A DNA stretch of 64,000 bases from Salticus scenicus (GCA_963930645.1 OZ005659.1:158038034-158102033), one strand, 5' to 3'. Counted from the first letter of the stretch, positions 13,072 to 24,727 are shown. Numbers and translations are program-made. The notes: a model not told the origin generated them from the sequence alone.

Positions 13072-13470
13072 AAAGAAAAAGAAAAATAAATAAATAATAA
13101 TAATAATAATAATAATAATACAGAGTGGTACTTCCTGTTTGAAGACAAATAACTAATTTTCTCGATGTGAAAAGATATTTAATAACTTTTTTTTGGTTTG
13201 GGATAAATCAGAGTTATCAAAATTAAAGTTCACCGATGGGATAAGAAAATTTCCAGAAAGAAATATTGAGTATGATTAGATGAAACATAAATTTGAGACT
13301 TTATATAACAAAGATAATTTTTCTATCGTGAAGAGAGGTTTGGGTATTTTTCTACACCTACGGTGTTTACATTGACATAAAACAAACCCGTGTAAGCGTT
13401 TAGAAAATGTATTAGGAACATAATGTTAAATAATGAAGAGATAAATATATAACGTGCTAAGATATTACAA
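10967..13470. other. AT-rich sequence, homopolymers, no gene seen
   Basis: A G-run of about 17 at 11,587-11,603 interrupts otherwise AT-rich DNA. T-runs occur near 11,897. A composite A-rich tract with (AAT)n lies at about 13,035-13,122. Frames up to 115 codons on both strands around 10,830-11,510 overlap each other and have no recognisable family. Confidence 0.45.
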
Positions 13471-13479
13471 AATCCTATA

Positions 13480-13480
<1 letters not shown>

Positions 13481-13574
<94 letters not shown>
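13481..13574. repeat. (TA)n microsatellite
   Basis: About 94 bases of uninterrupted TA dinucleotides. The long Tyr-Ile run in one translated frame is an artefact of this tract. Confidence 0.95.
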
Positions 13575-13576
<2 letters not shown>

Positions 13577-13900
13577 TTGTTTTTCTTTTCTAAGTTCAGG
13601 ATTATGAAAAAAATGAGAAAGTTCTCCCGAGTCAGTAACTTATTTGAGATAAAGTATTTGTTTCAGCTTCTTAATAAATATTAAACTATTATTTAAAATA
13701 AACTATTTGATAGCATCCGTTTTACATTTATTTATAAAAATTCATAAACATAAATAGCATGAATAATAAACACAGGTCTGCAGCCCAAAAATTATTTAGA
13801 AAGCAATAGCTGATACAAATAGGTTTTTGGATTCTGGAAAAATTCTGGATTTTTGGATTCTGGATTTTAGGAAAAATAGTCAAAAAATTTCATGACGTCC

Positions 13901-13931
<31 letters not shown>

Positions 13932-14405
13932 CCATCGTGAATTAAAAAGAGATGGAACGTAGATACCTATGTAGATAAAACGTCAGTATGATAGGAGACT
14001 ACTGATGGATTCTACGCAGAAAATTCCTTTATATTGTCAACAGCAGACTAAGCGCCAAAAGGAACTTCCAGGATAAAAGGAAAAAAAAAGATTAAGGATA
14101 TATGAGTTCAGAATATATTAAAATATTATAAACCATTATTGTTTTAATCACTATAGTTTCCAATCAATTTAAAATCGATATGTATATAGTAAATAATTTT
14201 CAGTAGTTTGATATATTAATTAATTTGTATAAAAAACACTGAAAAGACTTTACTGAACATTGAAAATACTTTTGAAAATACTTTACTTTTCCCAGAATAT
14301 GTACAACAGGCTTTCTTTCTCATATATTTAAGCTCATTTTGTGGACCATCCTTATGTGATTGAGAAAACTGCTATATTTGAAATCAGCGCACGATATAAT
14401 AATAA
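13575..14405. other. AT-rich sequence with short direct repeats
   Basis: GGATTCTGG occurs three times with spacers at about 13,829-13,866. A T-run of about 29 lies near 13,902-13,930 and (AAT)n at about 14,396-14,415. No gene was recognised. Confidence 0.45.
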
Positions 14406-14409
14406 TAAT

Positions 14410-14490
14410 AATAACTAGTGGATCTGCAGATCAGGAGCCTCAACGTCCTATTTACATCAGACAATATTCAATAGGTCATTTTTATTTATT
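14410..14490 (-). repeat. Inverted partner of the 735-805 repeat
   Basis: Reverse complement of the left-end repeat that follows the Penelope element, including the GATCTGCAGATC palindrome. A GC-rich GGGGGGATGCCGCCCCCCTC hairpin-like stretch lies just downstream at about 14,556-14,575. Confidence 0.6.
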
Positions 14491-14611
14491 CCTTATTATA
14501 TAATCGTATATATTGATTCGATCGACTTGTTACCATAATCAGATACATTACTGAGGGGGGATGCCGCCCCCCTCAACCCCCGCTGTATCTCTATTTGTAT
14601 ATCTTATAAAG

Positions 14612-14865
14612 TGTTACGGAATTGTAAGTAATTGCATTTATTTTTGTATAAATTCTTTGAAAGAGGTTTAGTAACGTTAATAAAATGCTAACTTTGTGCA
14701 TTTCTAGTCGTTTTAGTGTTTAAATAGCCTAATTTTCCCTTAAAAACACTTTAAAAATCTCCAATAAGGGTAGATATGGATTTGGCGCCAAATGTGGCGA
14801 CTGTTTCTCTCCTTGGCGATTTTTGGCGACCTTGGCGAGAAAATCCTTATTGCCGAAACGTCAGT
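14612..14865 (+). repeat. Dispersed repeat also present at about 30,214-30,455
   Basis: TGTTACG(A/G)AAT, then ATTTATTTTTGTATAAATTC, TTTCTAG, TAATTTTCCCTT, CTCCAATA, GATTTGGC, CTTGGCGA and GGCGAGAAAATCCTTATT occur in the same order in both places. The TGTTACG start resembles an LTR 5' end, but no matching 3' end or coding body was found, so its class is unresolved. Confidence 0.6.
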
Positions 14866-14879
14866 GGAGGCCCTCTGTT

Positions 14880-15920
14880 GAGACTCAAAACGGTTTTGGG
14901 CTGTGTCTGTGTGTCTGTCTATCTGTCTGTCTGTCTGTCTGTCGCGCGATAGCGGCCGCAAAAATAGCGCTATTGACTTGAAATTTGGTGCACATGTTCA
15001 TGAACCCCACGAAATCAGCTGTATAGTTTTTGGTATGTATTCCATTTGTAGTTCGTATACAGGGACACGCCAAAGTTTTTCTTATCATTACGGCCTATGG
15101 GAGGAATTTGTATGTATCGCGATAGCGGCCGCAAAAATAGCGCTATTGACTTGAAATTTGGTACACATGTTCAAGAGCCCCACGAAATCAGCTGTATTGT
15201 TTTTGGTATGTATTCCATTTGTAGTTCGTATACAGGGACACGCCAAAGTTTTTCTTATCATTACGGCCTAAGGGAGAAATTTGTAAGTATCATGATAGCG
15301 GCCACAAAAATCACGCTATTGACTTGCAATTTAGTACACATATTCATGAGCACAACGGAAATAGCTGTATAGTTTTAGGTGTGTATTCCACTTGTAGTTC
15401 GTGTACAGGGACACGCCAAAGTTATTCTATCATTACGGCCTATGGGAAGAATCAGTATGTACCGCGATAGCCACCGCAAAAATCAAGCTATTGACTTCCA
15501 ATTTTTGCCGCAACGTCAGTGGAGGCCCCTGTTGAGACTCAAAAGTATTTTCTGTTCCGTCTGTCCGTCTGTCTGTCGTGCGATAGCGGCCGCAAATATC
15601 ACGCTATTGACTTGAAATTTGGTACACATGTTCATGATCCCCACGAAATTAGCTGTATTGTTTTGAGCGTGCATTCCATTTGTAGTTCGTGTACAGGGAC
15701 ACGCCAAAGTTTTTTTTTTTATCATTACGGCCTATGGGAAGAATTTGTATGTACCGCAATAGCGGCCGCAAAAGTCCTTCGATTATCTTGCAAATTGGCG
15801 CACACGTTCCAGCTTTGAATATAAGTAGCTGTATAATTTTTATTGCTATATTGTTTATAAACTGTGTATAGGAACACGAAAAAATTCTTAACATTACGGT
15901 GTAAAGGGTGAATTTCTTTT
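14880..15920 (+). repeat. Tandem array of a ~175-base unit with repeated NotI sites
   Basis: Six unit starts of the form CG(C)GATAGCGGCCGCAAAAAT lie at about 14,944, 15,117, 15,293, 15,462, 15,580 and 15,756. Typical spacing is 173-178 bases, with one short interval. Each unit continues with CTATTGACTTGAAATTTGGT, ACACATGTTCATGA, CCCCACGAAAT, AGCTGTAT, TTCCATTTGTAGTTCGT, ACAGGGACACGCCAAAG and ATTACGGCCTATGGGA. A CTGTCTGTCTG leader and a GTCAGTGGAGGCCC block occur twice (about 14,860-14,945 and 15,515-15,580), so the array is itself partly duplicated. Frames on both strands here come from the periodicity. Confidence 0.9.
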
Positions 15921-16760
15921 AAACGCATTTTAATATCATTACTTTGAAATGAAGAAAATGAAACTAGCGTACGTCAGTATGATGCTTAAATTCATGTGGT
16001 TTGAAGAAAATATGTGCTCTTAGGCTATCTAATTAATGTACAGAACCTGACAAAAGTGTTCCGACAATGTCACGTAGTCATCCAAACGATGTTAAATTTG
16101 GAACAATTATTAATTTTAAACGCAAAATAAGCCGAATAGTTTTTACTGGTGTATACAATGTTTATGGTTTGTTTACAGAGACACAGGAAAGAATTTCGCA
16201 ACATTAGAGCCTATGGACAAACTTTTATTTAAGCGCGCTTATTAATGCGTTTATGCTGAATTGAACTTAATAAAATTAATATACATTATAAAGATGCTTA
16301 AAATTATGTTTACTCTTAAAAAAGGTTATTTATAGACTAAATAATTTATGGGACCACACAAAATAATTCCGAGTATGTACTGCAATTATCCAAATGATGT
16401 CAAATTAGTTTGAAAAATTAATCAGTTATAATTAATTAAGTTTCTTCTTATTATTGGCGTTTATAATGACTATGGATACTTTTTTGGGATACATAAAATA
16501 ATTTCGTACTATTACGGTCTATAGTCGATATATCTTAAACGTTTATTTTAACATGGTTACACCCCATCAAATATAATGAAATTTTATTAGAATTTTAAAA
16601 GCACGTTTTCCTGTTGATAGTTGTGGGCATTGAATGAGAAAGTAGTTTAAAGGTTACGCAAAATATTTCCGATATGCTAAGTAATTTTTTTTTGTATGAA
16701 AATTGGTAGTTATGAAATTTGGTATTTATGAATTTCAGGGAAATAATGCAAGACCGTCGT
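15921..16760 (+). repeat. Eroded continuation of the 14.9-15.9 kb array
   Basis: More diverged units retain GTTTACAGAGACACAGG with ACATTAGAGCCTATGGA (about 16,165-16,215), GGACCACACAAAATAATTCCGA (about 16,350) and ATTACGGTCTATAG (about 16,513). The 74-codon frame at 16,719-16,943 begins here and has no recognised domain. Confidence 0.6.
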
Positions 16761-17680
16761 TTATTAAGAATACATATTGTTGTGTACTTGGGAGTCCGTA
16801 AGTTGTCCGAGAATGATAGGCGAAACTTGCAAAAATTTAGTGAAGTATTTACAGAAAGTTCCAGAAAAATACATGTCTATAAACCAAGTATCAGCTTCAA
16901 TTCAACCAGTAACAACAGCAAACCAACAGTACAAACTGTTTAGTAATAACACATAAAGACAATCTCATCCAAAGAGGCTCAATGCAAAGCAAGCATTTGA
17001 CGAAACTAACACAGATCTGACACTGACCGCCTTGGCGAAAAAATGCTCCTTTTGTACTTTTCTATAGAACACAGACTGTTTTGACGCATATTATTATTTT
17101 TTCGATAATTATGAGTTTTGGGAAATCCTAAATACTAAAATAAAATTTTATGTAGTTGATACGTGTGAATACCATTTGCCAGCATAACATAAAAAAAAAA
17201 AAAAATGCAGGAAATTTAAATTTGGTATTTTTTAGATCAAATGAGGATGCTCCAACGTTTAAATGAGATTGATATCAGAGCTGCCAACATTTATAACTTT
17301 TAAATCAGAATTGACACCAGTATATTTAAATGGAAAATGTTATATATGTTATCGACGATTAATATTACCGAAAACAGCTGTAAAAATTTTCCGGTTTGAA
17401 GTCTCCCTTGAAAAACGGGAGACTTGGCACCTATGTTGATATGTTTCAGTTGAGGTGTGAGTAAAAATTATCTTAATAACTCTGCATAAAAATTTTAATT
17501 TAACAGCATTCTTAATTATTTTTAATGAATCATAGTATTACATCCAATGAAGGGTTTACGGAGGTGGTACCCTCCGGAAACTGGAATTCAAAGCCAATTT
17601 GAACTGTTTTTAAATTATAATCATATACAGTACATTTTATCTTTCCTTTTTACCTTTTGACTGTCTCTATTGTATTGGAA
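16761..17680. other. AT-rich sequence up to the duplication boundary
   Basis: No recognised gene. A short hairpin lies near 17,400 (GTCTCCC, five-base spacer region, GGGAGAC). Sequence left of about 17,681 has no visible counterpart at the matching position in unit B, which marks the left edge of the duplication. Confidence 0.5.
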
Positions 17681-18231
17681 TGCAGGGTGAAAAGAGTCGT
17701 GTAAGTATCCCACCAGATTATACAAAAGGAACACGAAATTCACAATTTCAAAGAAATTACCTGCTCATTAAATTTAATTAAAATTATGAAAAGAATATTA
17801 ACGTCAATATAAACTTTGTAAAATTGTTTCCTATAATCTAAAACCATAGAAGGTTATGCACAAGTTTATAATGCAAATGTTTATACGATTATTTTATAAT
17901 AGTTAGATAATAAATCATTTTAGTTCCAAAAATTTTAAATATGTCCATGTATAAAATTTCTCTGTTTATATTATCTGTTCGTTTGCTACTAGAGTATCAG
18001 CATACGATACAACATATCGCCCTCTGTACCTTGTAATGTAAAGCAGTGACACTTATTTCGAAACATATTAAACACAAGTATTATATATTTTGTCTTACGA
18101 ACAATTTAATACTATTTAATAATCATATGTTAATGAATTTAAGCACGTACGATCAGACTAAAAAAAGAAATATTTCATTCTAAACAAAATAGTCTCTGTA
18201 ATAACAAGGTTTTCGTAAACATATTAAAATA

Positions 18232-19518
18232 TTGGGAGAATGCGAAAGTTCTACCCGTTTTTGGATATGCAAATTTACAATGGAATTCACACATGAAATT
18301 GTAATGACGCAAAACGTCGACCAATCAAACGAGTGGATTCCTCACATATAAATGCATCATGATTCACAAAGTTAATCATCTGAAAAATAAATATATATCA
18401 GAGGGTGTAACATGGAAAGCGAAAAGAAGCATATAAGAGATGGTTTGTTATACAAGTTCGATAAAAAGAGTACGGCAGCCGCAGCAGGTCGCAATATTTG
18501 TGAAGTTTATGGGGAGGATGCAATAGACGAAAGCGCAGGCCATCTATGGTTTCGTAAATTTAGCGAAGGAGACAGAAGCTGCCAAGATCAGGCTAGGAGT
18601 GGACGGCCATCACACGTTGGGGACAACGATATTGACCAAGCCATAAGGAAAAACCCGAACCCAACAGTGCAAAATTTAGCTGATACCTTCAAAGTAGACC
18701 GAACAATGGTCGAGAGATGGCTGGTTAAGATGGGTTTTACGAGAAAGTTTGATCGTCGGGTACCACATAGCCTGCCAGCTAATCAACAGCATGACCAAAT
18801 CGCCACATGTGTTTCCTTGCTTTCCCGGTGCAAAAATGACCCATTCTCGACACGAATTGTGTCAGGAGATGAGAAGTGGGTTATGTACCGTAACGTAAAG
18901 CGTCGTAGGACTGTGTGTCGCCCTTCTCATCTGCCTGCATCGACTTTGAAAACTAAACTTCATCTTAAGAAGTTGTTATTGGGTGTGTGATGGGATGTGC
19001 AGGGAATAATTTACTTGGAGGTCCTGCCACTCAACCAGATCATCAATGCTGCCTTCTACTGTCTACATCTAGACAGGCTGCATTCAAATTTGGTTGCAAA
19101 GCGGCCAGGTCTCATCAATCTTCGCGGTGTTATCCTTCATCACGATAACGCCAGGCCACATGCTGCTGTCATCACTCACCAAAAGTCACTGGGCTTTGGT
19201 TGGGAGGATTTATCCAACCCCCTCCCCTATTCTCCTAAGTTGGCAACAACTGACCATCATCTATTTCGTGTGTTGAACAATTCCTTCAGTCAGAAAATCT
19301 TTGATAATCTTGATATTGTGAAAACTGCCATCTAAGACATTTTTAACTCGAAAACGGCAGAATTTTACAACCGTGCGATTCATCTCCTATCAAGAAAGAT
19401 AGCAAAAGATCATAGATAGCAATGGGGTTTACGCACAATAATAGGTACTTTTCATTTTGCGTTTATTTGCTCTTCTTTATGGGTAATGAAAACGGGTAGA
19501 ACTTTTGCACTCACCCAA
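18232..19518 (+). mobile_element. mariner element, about 1.29 kb, unit A only
   Basis: Terminal inverted repeats begin TTGGGAGAATGCGAAAGTTC on the left and read TTGGGTGAGTGCAAAAGTTC from the right. Both continue TACCCGTTTT. TA lies on both sides (18,230-18,231 and 19,519-19,520). Unit B lacks it at the matching place (about 38,660), so the insertion postdates the duplication. The length fits a full-length mariner with one transposase frame at 18,412-19,419. Confidence 0.92.
18412..19419 (+). pseudogene. mariner transposase with in-frame stops
   Basis: One frame runs the whole length, broken by TGA at 18,988 (after LLGV, where WWD is usual, so TGG probably became TGA) and TAA at 19,333. The N-terminal helix-turn-helix region is at residues 1-110, with a QDQARSGRPS linker. 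Catalytic Asp positions are visible in SGDEKW, HHDNARPH and the Asp before HHLF. The normal SPDLAP is SPKLAT, and there is one extra residue (NPLPYSP), giving a 35-residue rather than 34-residue gap between the second and third Asp. Cut-and-paste transposition at TA would be its role. With two stops it is probably dead, but damage is slight, so it is fairly young. Confidence 0.92.
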
Positions 19519-19806
19519 TATTAAGTAAGATTTTTAAACATATATTTTCATTTTTCTAAATATTGCTTTTATCGTAAATATATATATAGATAAAACACTA
19601 CAACTTTTCAGAGAAAATTATAACATAAAATCATATAAATATTCATTTAGATTTTAGCTATTAGTTATACAGTACACACAATTAACGAAACAAAAAACTG
19701 CGAAATTCTTTAGTTCTTGTAAAACGATTATCTAACGCATTTAACAGGATGCAAATATAAAATTTATAACAATTCCTTATTTATTAAGATATAAATTATT
19801 ATTATT

Positions 19807-20150
19807 TGAAGTTACTTTATGTCATGAACGGAAAGCTTTTCTTCTCGTATTCTTTTATAGCAACTTAATGATTCATTCTTGAAAAGATTCAAAACTCTTT
19901 TCAACTATTCTAGATCTCTAATTGACATTGATTAGTCCTGATGCACAATTAACTTCTACAATGCCTTTGGAATGTTTTATCATCCAATTGATTTTGACAA
20001 TTAGAGCGCGACTAGGGTTACACTTTTTAAACAAAAGACTTCTTTTAAAGATAGAAATAATGCATGTTTTAAACTTTTGAAATATCCAAATGAGTTTCCT
20101 GTGACTAACTGTGAAATATAAGATTGTAACTAAACTGTCATTTTGATTTT
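19807..20150 (+). other. Best-conserved non-coding block shared with 39,017-39,367
   Basis: About 340 bases match unit B at around 90% by eye, with long exact runs such as ATTGATTAGTCCTGATGCAC and GACAATTAGAGCGCGACTAG. A 70-codon frame in B (39,144-39,356) is broken by a one-base indel in A (ATAATGCATG against ATAAATGCATG), so protein coding is unlikely. It may be a regulatory or RNA element, or simply less diverged. Confidence 0.55.
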
Positions 20151-20153
20151 ACC

Positions 20154-20197
<44 letters not shown>

Positions 20198-20232
20198 TCT
20201 ATACTATATACTACATATAGTAATATTATATA

Positions 20233-20296
<64 letters not shown>

Positions 20297-20300
20297 CATA

Positions 20301-20357
<57 letters not shown>

Positions 20358-21056
20358 TGTGTGTGTATGTGACACAAAGAAAGAGATAATGTTAATAATA
20401 AAATCTTTAATTTTGATATCGTTGTAGTACTGTAGTTACTTTAATATCATTATGATATAGATTTATAAATTATCTTAAAAATGGCATTTGTCTTCTATAA
20501 CATAATTTAATTAAATTGTTAATTTTATGCCACTTTTAAGCAGTGGTGTCTTCTACTACTTCTTCAAATTAGTATAAATGTTAAAATTATTTATTATTAT
20601 TATTTTTGTTATACTTTTTTTTTTTTTTTTTACATTTGTTATGTATGATCTCATACATATGTTTCTTATTCATCAAACTAAAATATTTTAACTAAACTGT
20701 CATTTTTCTATTAGCTTTTGATCTCTTTAGTTTTTTAAATATTTTATGATATATATTACATACAGTAATATTACATATATGATTACATATATATATATAC
20801 ATATATATGTATATATACATATATATTTATGTATGTGTTTGTGTGTGTAAATATATGTGACATATATGTATAGAGAGAGATAATGTTAATAGTAAAATTA
20901 CGAATTTTTAAATTGTTATAGATTTTTACTATAACATTGTTATGACGAAGGTTACAAATTACCTAAAAAATGGTATTTGATTTTTTTTTTTTTTTTTTGT
21001 TATATTTATTGTTACTTTTAACAGACATTATTTTTTTCATTCTTTTTGTTCTTGTT

Positions 21057-21087
<31 letters not shown>

Positions 21088-21120
21088 TACGTATGTTATA
21101 TATGATCTCGTATATCAGTA
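20131..21120. repeat. Local tandem duplication plus (TA)n tracts in unit A
   Basis: An AAACTGTCATTTT start recurs at 20,131 and 20,694, followed both times by TA/TATG tracts, an (A)GAGATAATGTTAATA segment, TATTATAATATCATT-like sequence and a T-run. Unit B has this unit once (from 39,357). (TA)n tracts lie at about 20,157-20,190, 20,222-20,354 and 21,060-21,086. Confidence 0.65.
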
Positions 21121-22040
21121 TCTTATATATCAAACTCATACAATCTTTTCATTGCCTACTGTTTCGTATGAAGCTTAAATTCCATATGTAATTTTTTAAT
21201 AATTAAAGCTTGAGTGCTATGAATTAATTCATATTATTTTAACTAGTCGGATATAATTTTTTTTAAACATACGATTAGAATTTTATAAATAAATAAAATT
21301 TATATCTGCAAAATCTAAGAAATAAAAAGGATTTAATGAGTAATTTAGTTTATTATCATGTATAATAATAAGATAAAATTATATTTTGCTATTTTAAAAA
21401 GTAAACTCTGTCTTTTTATCATATTACGTAATATTCATAAACACAGATTAGCCGATTGTGTTTGAAAATAAAAGTTAAGTGTAATTATTTTTCAAGCGCT
21501 TTAAACTGCCATATTAATTACTTATGAAAAAAAAAAAACTTCAAACATCCTTAACAACACTTAATTGGTGTCAAGTAGAAATTTACAGTGCTTAGAAGTT
21601 TTAAAAGCTGTATAATTATTTTTTTCGTTCTATAAAAAATAAAGAGAAAATCAATAACTTTATAAATAAAATTAAATCAGTAAAAACCTCTTTAGAGACC
21701 TATATATTCATATATTTTTTCATTTATAAGAAAGAAAAATTGGTAATTAAAACGACGAAATGATAAAAAAAAAATAATAATAAAGCAATGAACGCATTTT
21801 ATTATATATGCAGAAAAATATGTTATACATAAAATGCTTATATAATATTTTGCAATTATTCTATTAAATATTTGGAAGCATTGAGTTTTAAATGTGAAAA
21901 GAATGCAAAATAATTATTAATTAACTATTTAATAATTTTCTAACGATTTGTATTTAAAAAACAACTATCGTTTTAATTATAATTATTCTTCATTTTAATA
22001 TTAAGTGATGTACCTTGCTTATATACAGAAATTCTGTCTA

Positions 22041-22960
22041 CTTACAAGGAGGGTCTCCTTAAAGCGCATACTCAGAATATTCCGAAAAAAATGACAGAGA
22101 TACTACTCATATAAGTAACACAAGAACAGTCAAATTTATCTGCTGAATCCCACTAAAAATTTTGTAAAAAATGAAATACTTTCGAATATTTGGTGGAAAA
22201 AGAGAAAAAGTTCACGTGGTTTGGTGAGCAACAACATTTCCCGTGAAATGCAAGGTAGGTGTAAATTTTCAATATTAATGTGTAATCTATACTGAAATTT
22301 GAGACTTAAATTTAAGTTTGAAATATTTTTTCTCAATTTAAATTTTGATCTAAACCACTGTTTGTTAAATCGGTGTTCTTGAAAAACACAAAATAGTGCA
22401 CTGATAAGTGATTACCGTTTACCACTGTTTCATTTTCAATCTATTATGTACTTTCTTTTTAATTTATTATTCAATATAAATAAATGCGCGTATTGTTTTA
22501 TTTTCAGCCATGGTATTTAACATTCAAGTAAAACTTAATTTAGTTCAAGTATTTCACGTTAAACTAACACTTGTAAAAATTGATAATTAGGTTTACTTAT
22601 AAATATAGATGTAAAAATATATTAGTAGTTATAAAAGTGTATTTATTTAAAATAAGCTTTCTTAAACTAGTTGAGAATGAAAAGCATGGAAAAGGTTTTT
22701 CTGTAATGTGCATTTATGAAAAAAAACCCGTTTTGAATCACTTTTCAATGTGTCCCCAACCGCCAACGAGCGATAAGTAGCCAAGAATCAGACATTTTCA
22801 ACATTTGTTTACGGACTATATATCATGATTCCGCCGATTTTTTTTATTTATTATTATTATTTTTTTTATATATATAAACATACATAACCTCATGAGAAAA
22901 GTATTCTGTAACTTTTTCAAAATTTTTTGAGTATGTGCCTATGGAGACCTACCTTGTTAG
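22041..22960. mobile_element. Terminal-inverted-repeat element, ~0.92 kb, unit A only
   Basis: The left end CTTACAAGGAGGGTCTCC and the inverted right end CTAACAAGGTAGGTCTCC both continue to a CATACTC block, about 32 bases of inverted repeat. Unit B reads straight through (CTGCCTACGCAATGCAACCAATATC at about 42,598). The internal sequence has only short AT-rich frames, so it is non-autonomous. The target duplication and superfamily were not resolved. Confidence 0.75.
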
Positions 22961-23227
22961 TGTTGCCAATATCAAGACGAAAACGATATTTTAAAGACAT
23001 CAAACTTTTGTGGTATTTACTCATATTCTTTTTTTCTTTCCCTGCATTACTATAATTTATTAATTTTTAAAATTATTATTACAGTTAAAAGCAATATTAT
23101 AGTTTAAAAGATGAAATAGAAAATAACTATTGAATTTCATCATTAATTACAAATAGTGCTAAGAGGATAGTGGAATACAGTAAATCTAATACTGCAAAAA
23201 GTTACTGTTTCATATAATGGTATTTTT

Positions 23228-23406
23228 GCCGCCCAGACAGTATAGTGGTTAGATTCTCAGACTAATACACGGTTACAGATCTAATACCGTAAAAGGCATG
23301 GATGTATTTTTACTGATAGAGTTAGCGATGACTGCCCATTCACATACAGTCATAAATTCTGCGACCCCCCCATCCAATGCTTATTCACAAGTGCCACCCG
23401 ATTAAA
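23228..23406 (+). mobile_element. tRNA-derived SINE fragment, unit A copy
   Basis: GCCGCCCAGACAGTATAGTGG-TTAG resembles a tRNA box A. An ACGGTTACAGATCTAATACCG segment sits where box B would be. A body with AGAGTTAGCGATGACTGCCCATT follows. The same element lies at the collinear position in unit B (44,002-44,192), so it was present before the duplication. Confidence 0.6.
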
Positions 23407-23495
23407 TGTGTACATAATGTTATTTGTTTATAAGTAATACAGAATTATAATTAAGATTCACGTTGTGATTAATTAAGGTTTTAATTAAAGTTATT

Positions 23496-23883
23496 AATTC
23501 TGTACTGATAAGTATAAAGGATTTAAATCCATATTCTTGATTTTTCAGGAGACGAAAAATAAAGTTAAACTAACTTAAAACTAATTAACAGAATCGATAA
23601 GGAAAAAGGGATTATGTTGGTTTATATGCTTTATACCATTCAGTGATTGCCAGTCTTCATTTAATAAAGGGAAAAATTTGAATTAAATATATTATTCCAA
23701 AGATTAATGCTAAATTTCTGACTTGAATCTTTTTTTACCAATGGATTTTCTCAAAGACTAAATGACATGGATTTAAATGCTTTATGCCAATCGATAGAGA
23801 ACTTTTTTCTGAGTCTGACTAAGTACTTAACTCAAAATCGACATTTTTGGACTTAAATACTTTATACTTATCAGTACAGAATT
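23496..23883. mobile_element. Foldback MITE, unit A only
   Basis: TTCTGTACTGATAAGTATAA at the left is repeated inverted at the right end (TTATACTTATCAGTACAGAA). Unit B lacks the segment (about 44,293). The pattern is of a roughly 390-base MITE with no coding capacity. The flanking TTAA/TTGA does not resolve a clean target duplication. Confidence 0.7.
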
Positions 23884-24688
23884 GATCGTTAATTTTTAAA
23901 ATTCTCTATACATATTAATTTTTAAATGACTTTTTTTTTCTTTCTTTTCAGTTAGCTTTAGATTATTTTAATAAAATTTAAATGCTTTTTTTTTTTTTTT
24001 TTTTTTTTACTTACATTCATAATTATGCAAAACAAAACAATAATAATAACAATAAATATTATTATTATTATTATTTCAAACTTTTAAAGTTAATATACAT
24101 ATATATACAAAATAAAGAATATTTTGTGGTAAGATATGAAAAATAAAATATTTAATGAAGTTTTATTCAGATTGGACAATAAACATTTAAATATATAAAT
24201 AAATAAATAAGACCCAACTTGACGTAACTAAATAAAAATGAGTTTTGAAAAAACGAATTTTAAAATTTTCTTCTGGCAACAAGTTCAATATTTGTTTACA
24301 AATGAAATAATAACTCTACATAGAATAATGGGGAATGAAAGAAACTTTTTGCCGCACATCACTAATGTTATGTAATTTCGTCGATTTTAGCCAAATTTTG
24401 TTATTTTGAAATTCCTCTGTTGTCTTAAAAATAATTTTGCTTCAAATACGTTCATTGCATACATACATGTGACAAATATTGTCGCTGCTCACAAAACTTT
24501 GATGTATAACATAGCTCCATTCAAAAACCATTTATGTTAGTTATTAAATGCAATAACACACACACTTATATATATATATATATATAACAATGTAAATTAT
24601 GATAAGTGAAGATATGAAGATTGAATGTAAAAACAACAAGAAAATTAATTAAATTTAATACTATTCCAGATAAAAATTTCAGTTATGC

Positions 24689-24727
24689 TGTGTTTTCTTC
24701 ATCAGCAGGTAGGAAAAAACACAGCTA
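24689..24727. other. Perfect-stem hairpin in a unit-A-specific insert
   Basis: GCTGTGTTTT pairs with AAAACACAGC around a short loop that contains CTTCATCAGCAGG. It lies in a roughly 200-base segment (about 24,580-24,785) without a counterpart in unit B. Probably the end of a transposable element. Confidence 0.45.

Noticed and set aside
13454..13684. 76-codon frame with a long Tyr-Ile run
   Set aside because: Translation of a (TA)n microsatellite.
14740..15928. Many 60-100-codon frames on both strands
   Set aside because: They recur with the ~175-base repeat period and carry the same peptide in each unit, so they reflect the array and not genes.
20156..20360. Possible AT-rich cruciform or replication origin
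   Set aside because: Just long (TA)n microsatellites. No further evidence distinguishes them from simple repeats.
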